In this document: positions 1-6,871 of the stretch, piece by piece
Layout: each line of letters starts with the position of its first letter
Position numbering within the stretch: the first letter of the stretch is position 1
Assembly: GCA_031556525.1 (NCBI GenBank)
Contig: JAVBSS010000001.1
Location: 1 to 25,777, forward strand
DNA from: JAVBSN01 sp031556525
Lineage (GTDB): Bacteria > Bacillota > Clostridia > Lachnospirales > Lachnospiraceae
Direction: 5' to 3'
Length of the DNA stretch: 25,777 nucleotides
Position numbers and translations under genes: made by a program
Notes under the pieces: model-generated
The model's database searches: none
The model's input: the letters and a program-made list of their open reading frames with translations, nothing else
What the model was told of the DNA's origin: nothing

Positions 1-1
1 A

Positions 2-967
2 TTTGGAGCAGGAGTAAATCTAGGAATAAGAGACAAAGCAGGGAATATAACAACAGGAAGAGATATATTTGAGAATCCAGCACAACCATTTGGATATACA
101 GGCTACCAGATGGAAGGAGCAGGAGGCTTATACTATGCTCAAGCTAGAAGATATGATGCAGGAATGGGAAGGTTTGTAAGTAAGGACTTAGATAAGTTCA
201 TGCACATAGAAAATCCAATGACACTAAACCAGTATAATTACTGTGTATCGAATCCGTTAAGATATATAGATCCTATGGGATATGATTTAGAGGATCATTA
301 CACTACAGATTCTGATAAAAACGATCCTGTTAAAGTAACAATAAATGGGAACGAAGTAACAATTGATGTATATGTTGATATTACAGGAGATATAGGTACG
401 GAAATAGATGGTACATCTACGCATGATTTGACAATACAAGGAATAGAATTTTGGGGAGGAAATTATGAGAATGTGTTTGGTCATGATGTAGAAGTAATAG
501 TTAATGTACACGAGGGGCATAAACCATGGTATTCGTGGTTGCCTTGGGTAAGTAGTCAAAATTATATAAATGTCAATTTGAATGATGGAGCTGGTACAGC
601 TATAACTGTACATTCAATGCCTAGAGATAAAAGTAAACCAGGAAGGGTAGAAATGTATACACATATGAGTAATGGAGGAGATAGAGCGGATTTTGATTAT
701 AGGAATACTATAGCACATGAATTTGGTCATATTTTTGGTATAGATGATGGATATGCTGATGTAGATCGAGATCGCCCTAGGGCAGATATGTTAGAAGATA
801 GTGATATAATGGTTAATAATCATCATATAGAGGCATATTCTTCAAATATAGATATTCAAATGCTAATACTTGCTGCTAGTACGGGAGAATGGCAATATTT
901 TATGGAATATTTAGAAAACCAACAGTCTGTAGGTTCTCAAACAAGTAGTATTTGTGGAAATGATTAG
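2..967 (+). CDS. Rhs/YD-repeat protein, C-terminal end, with metzincin-like toxin tip (partial)
   Basis: The frame is open to the left edge of the window, so this is the last 321 codons of a longer gene; the Met codon at 110 is internal. The visible part begins with the Rhs-associated core: YYAQARRYDAGMGRFVSKD, then NQYNY and the DPMGY motif (residues 54-58 counted from 110), which in Rhs proteins marks the junction between the conserved shell and the variable toxin. The tip after it (about 225 aa) carries HEFGHIFGIDD at residues 203-213, matching HExxHxxGxxD with H203, H207 and D213 as likely zinc ligands and E204 as catalytic base, and a later SDIMVNN with M234 that could be the Met-turn. 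By family knowledge such tips are released toxins acting on neighbouring cells. That this one is a protease effector is inference; its substrate is unknown. A small gene follows 12 bp downstream, as expected for an immunity gene. Confidence 0.85.
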   Translation, partial: FGAGVNLGIRDKAGNITTGRDIFENPAQPFGYTGYQMEGAGGLYYAQARRYDAGMGRFVSKDLDKFMHIENPMTLNQYNYCVSNPLRYIDPMGYDLEDHYTTDSDKNDPVKVTINGNEVTIDVYVDITGDIGTEIDGTSTHDLTIQGIEFWGGNYENVFGHDVEVIVNVHEGHKPWYSWLPWVSSQNYINVNLNDGAGTAITVHSMPRDKSKPGRVEMYTHMSNGGDRADFDYRNTIAHEFGHIFGIDDGYADVDRDRPRADMLEDSDIMVNNHHIEAYSSNIDIQMLILAASTGEWQYFMEYLENQQSVGSQTSSICGND

Positions 968-979
968 AAAGAGGTTAAT

Positions 980-1642
980 ATGAAAAATAAGTTAAATATC
1001 AGAAAAGGATGGATAGTAATGATGTTGATTTTATTTATAAGTCTAGTAATTTGTTTTATAGCTATAAGCTATTATATGAAAAGAAGGGTGAATGAGGAAG
1101 ATTATATAAATACTAATATTGAAAGTGATGCAGATGCACTGGATGAAATGTATAATAAGTTTAAAGAATTATTTAGTGATGTAGAGGAAGACCTAAATAT
1201 TATTGTCGAAGGACTTGAAAAGGAAGAAGTGTATAGACAAAATGAATATAATTTTGTAATTGATTTAAAAGAATATAATAGAGGCGGTGGATTCTTAAGA
1301 GAAACCGATGTTATAGTTTTTAATGGTGAACAATTGGAAATACAAAATGGAGTGAGGGAGCATATAAAAGAATATGTAGATGTTCTAAATGAAGATATGT
1401 TGTTGTTAGATGCATTAGCTAAATTACAAAAAAGTAGTATGATATATACAATATCAAGTGATAATTCAGGTGGTTTTTTAAAAGTATATTTTCCGGTAAA
1501 TACAGAGTTTACGCCATTTATTACAAATAATAATGGAGTTACAAATTGGTATGTATATCATGAAGATAAAGATTGCATAAGGTACGGATATCGTGAAATA
1601 AAAGATAATTGGTATATGAATATATCAGAACCACCAGAATAA
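980..1642 (+). CDS. Membrane-anchored hypothetical protein, candidate immunity protein for the Rhs toxin
   Basis: This 220-aa protein starts 12 bp after the Rhs stop codon behind an AGAGG ribosome site, so the two genes are almost certainly co-transcribed. A short basic N-terminus is followed by one strongly hydrophobic segment (about residues 12-32) and KRR, which predicts a single-pass protein. The remaining 185 residues are acidic and rich in charged helices, ending in a Tyr/Trp-rich segment containing NWYVY and DNWYM. I recognise no named domain. Position directly downstream of a toxin tip is the standard place for a cognate immunity gene, and a membrane anchor would suit protection against an incoming protease. 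This role rests on context only. Confidence 0.7.
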   Translation: MKNKLNIRKGWIVMMLILFISLVICFIAISYYMKRRVNEEDYINTNIESDADALDEMYNKFKELFSDVEEDLNIIVEGLEKEEVYRQNEYNFVIDLKEYNRGGGFLRETDVIVFNGEQLEIQNGVREHIKEYVDVLNEDMLLLDALAKLQKSSMIYTISSDNSGGFLKVYFPVNTEFTPFITNNNGVTNWYVYHEDKDCIRYGYREIKDNWYMNISEPPE

Positions 1643-1692
1643 TGATTTTTGCAATCGAAAATGTACTGATAATTAGTCATATCTTTGAGTGA

Positions 1693-1773
1693 ACTCATCA
1701 ATATAACGGATTAGGACAGAGAACAAGGCAAGAGATATATGGAGTGATATATATAAATAGAAATTTTATATGA
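1693..1773 (+). pseudogene. YD-repeat remnant of an Rhs gene
   Basis: Between two stop codons this 26-codon frame reads THQYNGLGQRTRQEIYG and then loses sense. YNGLGQRT is a typical Rhs/YD-repeat motif. It has no start codon or ribosome site. It appears to be a scrap of a displaced Rhs tail, which shows that this locus has exchanged or duplicated toxin ends before. Confidence 0.5.
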
Positions 1774-1819
1774 AAGGTTAAAACATGTTAACAGTAAATT
1801 ATTATATATTTATAATATA

Positions 1820-2326
1820 TTGCTTGGTGCCAATTGGTATATTCTATTTGTAGTTATTATGAGTTTTCTTATAGGTTTATTTGGTTGTGGAATTACCATG
1901 GTATATTTTCCTATGTTTCAAGATATTCCACAACTTATATCAAAAGATTATTCTATTGTTCAAGGAAAGGTAATGCATATAAATTCAAAAATTGAAGAGG
2001 AACAAGCAGTAATAGCTGTAGAAAGAAAAAGTTACACAGGAAAAATATTTGTAATTATAGTAATAATGGCATTAAACACAGTTATAATAAAATATGTGTT
2101 AAATCTCCGAATAGAAAAAGAATATAATAAAGATAAAAAATATGAAACTTTAATATATAAAACTATACATATGAGATCTTTTATGTTTTTTGAATTATTA
2201 ATTTTATTACAATCTATAGTTTTAGTAGGGGCTATATTAGGACATCATAGCACTGAAAGTGATAAGATATGGACAATTTTACTATTAATAGAATTAATAA
2301 ATTTAATTATTTATGTATATATCTAG
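1820..2326 (+). CDS. Small hypothetical membrane protein, probably degenerate
   Basis: A 168-aa frame opens at a TTG (1820) with no ribosome site of its own. An ATG at 1785 with GAAAGG upstream opens a different frame that stops at 1853 after 22 hydrophobic codons. The original gene may therefore have started at 1785 and suffered a frameshift near 1820. The protein has a hydrophobic N-terminal segment, a short soluble piece (FQDIPQLISKDYSIVQGKV), then three more hydrophobic stretches. I do not recognise the family. It lies in a row of small membrane proteins and debris behind an Rhs toxin, so a former immunity protein is plausible. Low-complexity AT-rich sequence weakens any call. Confidence 0.4.
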   Translation: MLGANWYILFVVIMSFLIGLFGCGITMVYFPMFQDIPQLISKDYSIVQGKVMHINSKIEEEQAVIAVERKSYTGKIFVIIVIMALNTVIIKYVLNLRIEKEYNKDKKYETLIYKTIHMRSFMFFELLILLQSIVLVGAILGHHSTESDKIWTILLLIELINLIIYVYI

Positions 2327-2516
2327 TATTCCTATAATGGGAATGAATGAGTTTCAAATATATTATATTAATTTTAATAAAAAATATAAGTTAGATTTAG
2401 AAGATATAAATGATATTGAAATTGAGAATAGTGATTTAATATTGGTTACCAATACAGAAAATTTTATTATTCATAATATTAATAGTTTAGATAAAAATAC
2501 TTTAAAGAAAAACTGA
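2313..2516 (+). CDS. Short hypothetical protein or 3' remnant of the preceding gene
   Basis: This 67-codon frame overlaps the end of the previous frame by 14 bp in a different phase. No ribosome site is visible before the ATG at 2313 or the in-frame ATG at 2337. The peptide is soluble-looking and acidic (DLEDINDIEIENSDLILV) and could be the C-terminal domain of the membrane protein before it, cut off by a frameshift. I recognise no family. It may not be an independently translated gene. Confidence 0.25.
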   Translation: MYISSIPIMGMNEFQIYYINFNKKYKLDLEDINDIEIENSDLILVTNTENFIIHNINSLDKNTLKKN

Positions 2517-2561
2517 TTGAATATGTTGAAAACAGACCAATTAGAAACCAATTTCAAATGA

Positions 2562-2730
2562 GTCTATAATTTTGAAGCAGTTGGAGTATGTGCAGTAGTA
2601 GCTTTGGCGTGGGAATATGCGGCAGTATCTGCTACGGTGCTTGAATTTGGTAAGGTTATATATATTTTGCTACAAAAAGGCTTAGGTACTGTATTATATA
2701 GTGTAGATAATACAGATTGCCTAATTTAAG
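2562..2730 (+). pseudogene. Coding remnant, Ala/Val-rich hydrophobic peptide without start codon
   Basis: A frame of 55 codons free of stops follows a TGA at 2559 and ends with TAA at 2727-2729. It reads as a protein rather than random AT-rich sequence (EAVGVCAVVALAWEYAAVSATVL), but no ATG, GTG or TTG with a ribosome site opens it. Its stop overlaps the AAGGAG of the next gene. It is probably the tail of a lost gene, possibly a toxin or immunity end. I cannot name the family. Confidence 0.35.
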
Positions 2731-2740
2731 GAGACCAACT

Positions 2741-3745
2741 ATGGATATTAAAAAAGTAAAAGCAAAGGCGAAGGATTATCAATCGGGAAGAATAGGTCTG
2801 GAAATTGTAGGACTTATAGTATCATATTTTGCTGGTGGAATTATGTATCTGTTCTTTTTTCAAAACAAGATAAAGTACTTAATAGTTCCGATAATATTTA
2901 TATTATGGATTTATCTATATAGATTAACCGCTAGAAAGCTTTTAGATATGGAAATAAGAACAGAAGAAGATAAAAAATATTTAGAGGAAGTAATAGATGT
3001 ATGTAGAAAAAAACGAGTGCTTTCTATAAGTGAAAAATATTATAAAAATCAAATAGAGATACTTAGTAGCGCTAATCTAGAAGAACATATAAATTTATAT
3101 GAAGCACAGGTAGTTGCGAAGAAAAGAAAAAAACTAACATGGGTTATAATAATCCTATGTGGACTTATATTTGTACCATTTAAAGCATCATATAAATGGT
3201 ATGACAGTCTAGAAGAATCATGTAAAAAACAATTGCCTATAAATGATAAATTGAAAGAAGCAGATATAGTAACTGTTATAGAATTTGAAGAATATGCGGT
3301 TATAGTAAGTGATGATTTTGTTACTTACTTGTTTAGGAAGAGACAGAGTGAAGATGGTGCAGATTATAGCTTTTTATTTGGAAGACCATCGCTTGTGAAG
3401 AGACTAAATGAAGATGAGCTTTTTGAAACAACAGCTGAAAGTGATATAAAAGATGAAATATATTCTTGTGTTTTTTTAGCTCAATTTTTATATTTAGCTA
3501 GAGAAGGTAATATAATTACTGTGTTAAATTATTTTTTAAAATCAGAGACTAGAGAAATGCCACTATGGGGATATAGCGCATATGAGGATGTAAAAACTTT
3601 AAAAATAGATGGTGAACCAATAGATGGAGTATATGAATTTACAGTAGATGGATGTACATATTATATTTGGTGGAAAGATAATGTTGAATGTGAAATAGTG
3701 GATTTTTATGGAAGTATAGAACTGAATGGGAAGATAATTCAATAA
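2741..3745 (+). CDS. Hypothetical three-pass membrane protein
   Basis: I chose ATG 2741 because AAGGAG lies 7 bp upstream; the frame could be extended to a TTG at 2717, but that has no ribosome site. The 334-aa product has hydrophobic segments near residues 18-36, 43-60 and 132-150. Between the second and third is a charged helical stretch of about 70 residues. A C-terminal soluble domain of about 170 residues follows, ending in strand-like sequence with YYIWWKDN. I recognise no domain. It follows the Rhs toxin and its debris in the same orientation, so it may be an orphan immunity protein or belong to an older toxin module. Codon use matches its neighbours. Confidence 0.6.
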   Translation: MDIKKVKAKAKDYQSGRIGLEIVGLIVSYFAGGIMYLFFFQNKIKYLIVPIIFILWIYLYRLTARKLLDMEIRTEEDKKYLEEVIDVCRKKRVLSISEKYYKNQIEILSSANLEEHINLYEAQVVAKKRKKLTWVIIILCGLIFVPFKASYKWYDSLEESCKKQLPINDKLKEADIVTVIEFEEYAVIVSDDFVTYLFRKRQSEDGADYSFLFGRPSLVKRLNEDELFETTAESDIKDEIYSCVFLAQFLYLAREGNIITVLNYFLKSETREMPLWGYSAYEDVKTLKIDGEPIDGVYEFTVDGCTYYIWWKDNVECEIVDFYGSIELNGKIIQ

Positions 3746-3826
3746 ATATAAAGTAGTTAAGGTTATAGGTTATTTTTATCAATCTAAGTATATTCAATAG
3801 TATATATACTAAAAGGAGAAATGTAT

Positions 3827-4288
3827 ATGAAAAGTAGAATTACAAAATATATAATTATTTTTATTATTTTACTTGGAGGTGTTGTTATGGGAATTATTTG
3901 TTTTCATGAACATAAGTATAAGGATTTAATATCTTATGAAGAAAATTTGTTGGGTATTGAATTTAGAGATTATGTAGATGGAGTGGAAGGAGATATAGAA
4001 AGAAGTTTTTTTGATGAAGAGTATGCTAATATTAGATTTGAGATAAAAGCTGGATATGAAGAGGAAATGATAGAAGCTTTTAAAGGTAAATATTCATGTT
4101 TTCCAGATATAGCTTCTTACTCGATGCCAGGATATCAAAATCATGAACTTGCAATTGAGATGAAATCAAGAAATATTAAGTACATATTTATTAGTCTTAA
4201 AGCTGGCAAATATGCAATGACAAGATCTACAGAGATTTATATAGTAGAAGATGAAAATAATAAAATGTATGTATATATATTTGGATAA
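3827..4288 (+). CDS. Hypothetical single-pass membrane protein
   Basis: Two ATGs are possible. That at 3821 sits only 2 bp after AGGAG, while that at 3827 has the usual 8-bp spacing, so 3827 is preferred (153 aa). A basic start (MKSRITK) and a hydrophobic segment at residues 7-26 predict an N-terminal anchor or uncleaved signal. The other 125 residues are a small soluble domain with alternating strands and helices and one Cys-Phe-Pro segment. The family is unknown. It is the last gene of the Rhs-associated cluster and could be another immunity-type protein. The next gene begins with its own promoter. Confidence 0.55.
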   Translation: MKSRITKYIIIFIILLGGVVMGIICFHEHKYKDLISYEENLLGIEFRDYVDGVEGDIERSFFDEEYANIRFEIKAGYEEEMIEAFKGKYSCFPDIASYSMPGYQNHELAIEMKSRNIKYIFISLKAGKYAMTRSTEIYIVEDENNKMYVYIFG

Positions 4289-4328
4289 GGTTATTGTAAG
4301 GTAAGAAAGGTAAGGGGTAAAAAATAAA

Positions 4329-4357
4329 TGCAACTTTTTAAAGGACTTATATGTTAT
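4329..4357 (+). promoter_or_regulatory. Predicted ECF-sigma promoter ahead of the first transglutaminase lipoprotein
   Basis: TGCAAC (4329-4334) runs into a T-tract. After 16 bp comes ATGTTAT (4351-4357), giving a 5' leader of about 30 nt before ATG 4393. The same arrangement, including upstream ATAAA, recurs at 6802 and 14959. A -35 with AAC and T-tract plus a GT-containing -10 is the pattern of ECF sigma promoters such as SigW/SigM of Bacillus. Confidence 0.6.
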
Positions 4358-4392
4358 TATAATATATAAGTTTTTTTATGGGAGGAAAAAGG

Positions 4393-6795
4393 ATGAAATC
4401 GAGAAAAATAACATCAGTATGCTTGATAATTATATTGCTATTAACAAGTGTTATGACAGGATGTACTAACAATGGGAATGGTGATAGTGTAAAACTTACT
4501 CAAGATGAATTAGTTAATCTATCAAAAGGTGATTTTGAAGAATCGGCATATAATATTGCAGAGGCACTATACGATTTGCCACAGGACTATGTGTTTGAAT
4601 TAGAATTAGGTTATGATGCAAAGGGAATGGGAATTGAAACCTTTGATGAAATATTTGAGATATATGAGGATTCGGATTTGACATGCTTAGCAAATGCTAA
4701 TTGTACATATGATGATGAGTCACATGTTATAATGGTAGAGCCAAGTACAAATAGTAATATGTCTATATCACCTAGTAATAGTCTAAGTGATGCGTTGAAA
4801 GTTTATATGAATAATGAAGATGATAGTTATCTACATCAAGCAGACGAAAATGGCAGATGGGGAAATTGTAGTAAATATTATTTTGTATTATATAGAGATA
4901 TGGAAACAGGAGAATTATTGGACAAGCCAGCGGTAACAGTATGTAATATGCGTGGCGAATTAGATACACCTACTAATTTCAGATATTCTCAGACAGAAAA
5001 TGGAGAGGCAAGGTTTACTTGGGATGCTGTAGAAGGCGCTGAGAACTATTTAATTGTTCAATGTAAGTTATGGGCAGATGATATAACACTTAATGATGTG
5101 ACAAAAAATGTAACATTTGATACATTAACAGTTATAGGTATGTCAGATACTACAGAATGGATATGCGAAGGTGATGGCAGTTCTCAAAATTACGATTTTA
5201 TGACATACGATTTAAGTCAAACTAATGAAGAGTTGATTGCTAAAAAAGGAAAGGAAGTTGAAAAGGATTCATTAGCAGAAGAATTGGGATATAATACTTT
5301 CTTTGGAGTTATAGCTATTTCGAAAGAGGGAAATTCGGTAATAAGCAGTACATATAGTATTGATTTGTTAGCAAAGACATTGCCATATAACTTTACAAGC
5401 GTTGTATCTGCAGAAACAGAAGGTGAGAATGAGAAGAAAGATTACTATTATGATACATTTGAAGATCTTCCAAGTTATATATGGATAATAATGTGTGATG
5501 GTACAGCGGTGCAGAGAGTTATTAATTATGATATTGAAGATTATAGTGCGGGTGAAGGTGATTTCTGGGATTTTGATGAAGATGGTGAGATTATATGTAA
5601 TACAAGAGACGCGGTTATCCTTAGTTATGGAATAGAAGGCACTGCAATGGTGAGAAGGAAAGCTGTATGTGTATTAAATTATGATGAAAGTACACTTACA
5701 GATGATCTTCAAACACTACAAGACAGACAAGATTCACTTAAGATTGTCGGTGGAAATAAAGAAGTTACAGTTACAGTTGGTGAAGAAGATAGAGATATAG
5801 ATGAAGATGTAGACGTTGAGAATTATGAAATTACAGCTAATTCAGCATTAACTAAATACCTTGCCTTAAATATGATAAATGGTGTAGAAGTTATAGACGT
5901 AAGTGAATTTAATGAAGCTCAAGATGAAGAGTATCTAGTAGATGCATTGTTTGAGGCAATGTATCAAAATCCATTAGTATTTGGTTTGAAAGATATTGGA
6001 TTATCTAGAAATGGTAAGTTATTATACATAGAATATGAAAATGTTGGCGAAGAGAGAAAATCTATGCAACAAGCAATTCAGAAAGAAGTCAAGAAAGTAG
6101 TTAGCGAGATAATTACTGATGATATGACTGAATTGGAAAAAGAAAATGCTATAAACGACTACTTGTGTGAGATAGGGGAGTATGATTATGATGCTCTAGA
6201 GAATGCAGAAAAGTACGATATGATGGAAGTAGACGAAGAGTTCTACAATTCATTTAATGCCTATGGAATATTAATTGATGGAGTTGGAGTATGTGCAAGT
6301 TACTCGGCAGCATTTAAATTATTATGTGATGAAGCAGGATTGGATTGTATAGTAGTAACAGGATATCTAGAAGGTACTTATTCGCATGCATGGAATAAAG
6401 TAAAGATAGATGGTGAGTGGCAGATAATAGACGTTACAAACAATGATAATGAAGGATTGTTTAATGCCTTAATGAATATCCCGGATTATGCAAGTGAGGG
6501 AGTATTAGTTGAAGATGATAGTTTTGTAATGAATAAATGTGTAAGTAACTATAGCTCAACAGCTACAGAATATGAGTATTATAGAATTAATGATAAGTAT
6601 TTTGATATAGGGGAGATAGCCAATTCGTTGGCAGATGAGCTTAAAAATTCAGACGATGCAGCACTTAGAACAGAGTATTCTTTAAACGATGGAGAGTTTA
6701 ATGAAATCTTAAAAGAAGTAAGACGAGCTACAGGAGAAAAAGTATACGGTTACTATTGGATGGGCGTAGTATATGTGACCAGGAATGCATGGTAA
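4393..6795 (+). CDS. Transglutaminase-like lipoprotein (first of a tandem pair)
   Basis: The start is ATG 4393, with GGGAGG 7 bp upstream; an ATG at 4378 would include that ribosome site in the coding sequence and is rejected. The 800-aa product begins with a lipoprotein signal (MKSRK, hydrophobic core, MTGC) with lipidation expected at C24, so it is exported and tethered to the outer face of the membrane. A unique N-terminal region is followed by a fibronectin III-like stretch from about residue 191 (TPTNFRYS, then ARFTWDAVEGAENYLI). The C-terminal third is a transglutaminase/protease-like domain with C634 in GVCASYS, H665 in SHAWNKV and D680 in IDVTNND, a complete triad. Family members cross-link, cleave or bind peptides; the substrate here is unknown. 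Cell-wall or surface protein processing is inference. The protein is very acidic, as is its neighbour, the paralogue at 6872. Confidence 0.82.
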   Translation: MKSRKITSVCLIIILLLTSVMTGCTNNGNGDSVKLTQDELVNLSKGDFEESAYNIAEALYDLPQDYVFELELGYDAKGMGIETFDEIFEIYEDSDLTCLANANCTYDDESHVIMVEPSTNSNMSISPSNSLSDALKVYMNNEDDSYLHQADENGRWGNCSKYYFVLYRDMETGELLDKPAVTVCNMRGELDTPTNFRYSQTENGEARFTWDAVEGAENYLIVQCKLWADDITLNDVTKNVTFDTLTVIGMSDTTEWICEGDGSSQNYDFMTYDLSQTNEELIAKKGKEVEKDSLAEELGYNTFFGVIAISKEGNSVISSTYSIDLLAKTLPYNFTSVVSAETEGENEKKDYYYDTFEDLPSYIWIIMCDGTAVQRVINYDIEDYSAGEGDFWDFDEDGEIICNTRDAVILSYGIEGTAMVRRKAVCVLNYDESTLTDDLQTLQDRQDSLKIVGGNKEVTVTVGEEDRDIDEDVDVENYEITANSALTKYLALNMINGVEVIDVSEFNEAQDEEYLVDALFEAMYQNPLVFGLKDIGLSRNGKLLYIEYENVGEERKSMQQAIQKEVKKVVSEIITDDMTELEKENAINDYLCEIGEYDYDALENAEKYDMMEVDEEFYNSFNAYGILIDGVGVCASYSAAFKLLCDEAGLDCIVVTGYLEGTYSHAWNKVKIDGEWQIIDVTNNDNEGLFNALMNIPDYASEGVLVEDDSFVMNKCVSNYSSTATEYEYYRINDKYFDIGEIANSLADELKNSDDAALRTEYSLNDGEFNEILKEVRRATGEKVYGYYWMGVVYVTRNAW

Positions 6796-6801
6796 AATAA
6801 A

Positions 6802-6830
6802 TGCAACCTTTTTAACTGTTTATAAGTAAT
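6802..6830 (+). promoter_or_regulatory. Predicted ECF-sigma promoter ahead of the second transglutaminase lipoprotein
   Basis: TGCAACCTTTTT begins at 6802 and is followed, 16 bp after TGCAAC, by AAGTAAT (6824-6830). It lies in the 76-bp gap between the two paralogues, which has no terminator. The second gene can therefore be read both from here and by read-through. The predicted leader is about 36 nt. Confidence 0.6.
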
Positions 6831-6871
6831 AGATATATGTACCAATAAAATGTAAAAGGGGAAATAACAAT

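Noticed and set aside
110..112. Met codon at 110 as the start of the first gene
   Set aside because: The same frame is open from base 2 and already reads as Rhs sequence (FGYTGYQ) before this codon, and no ribosome site precedes it. The gene enters from outside the window.
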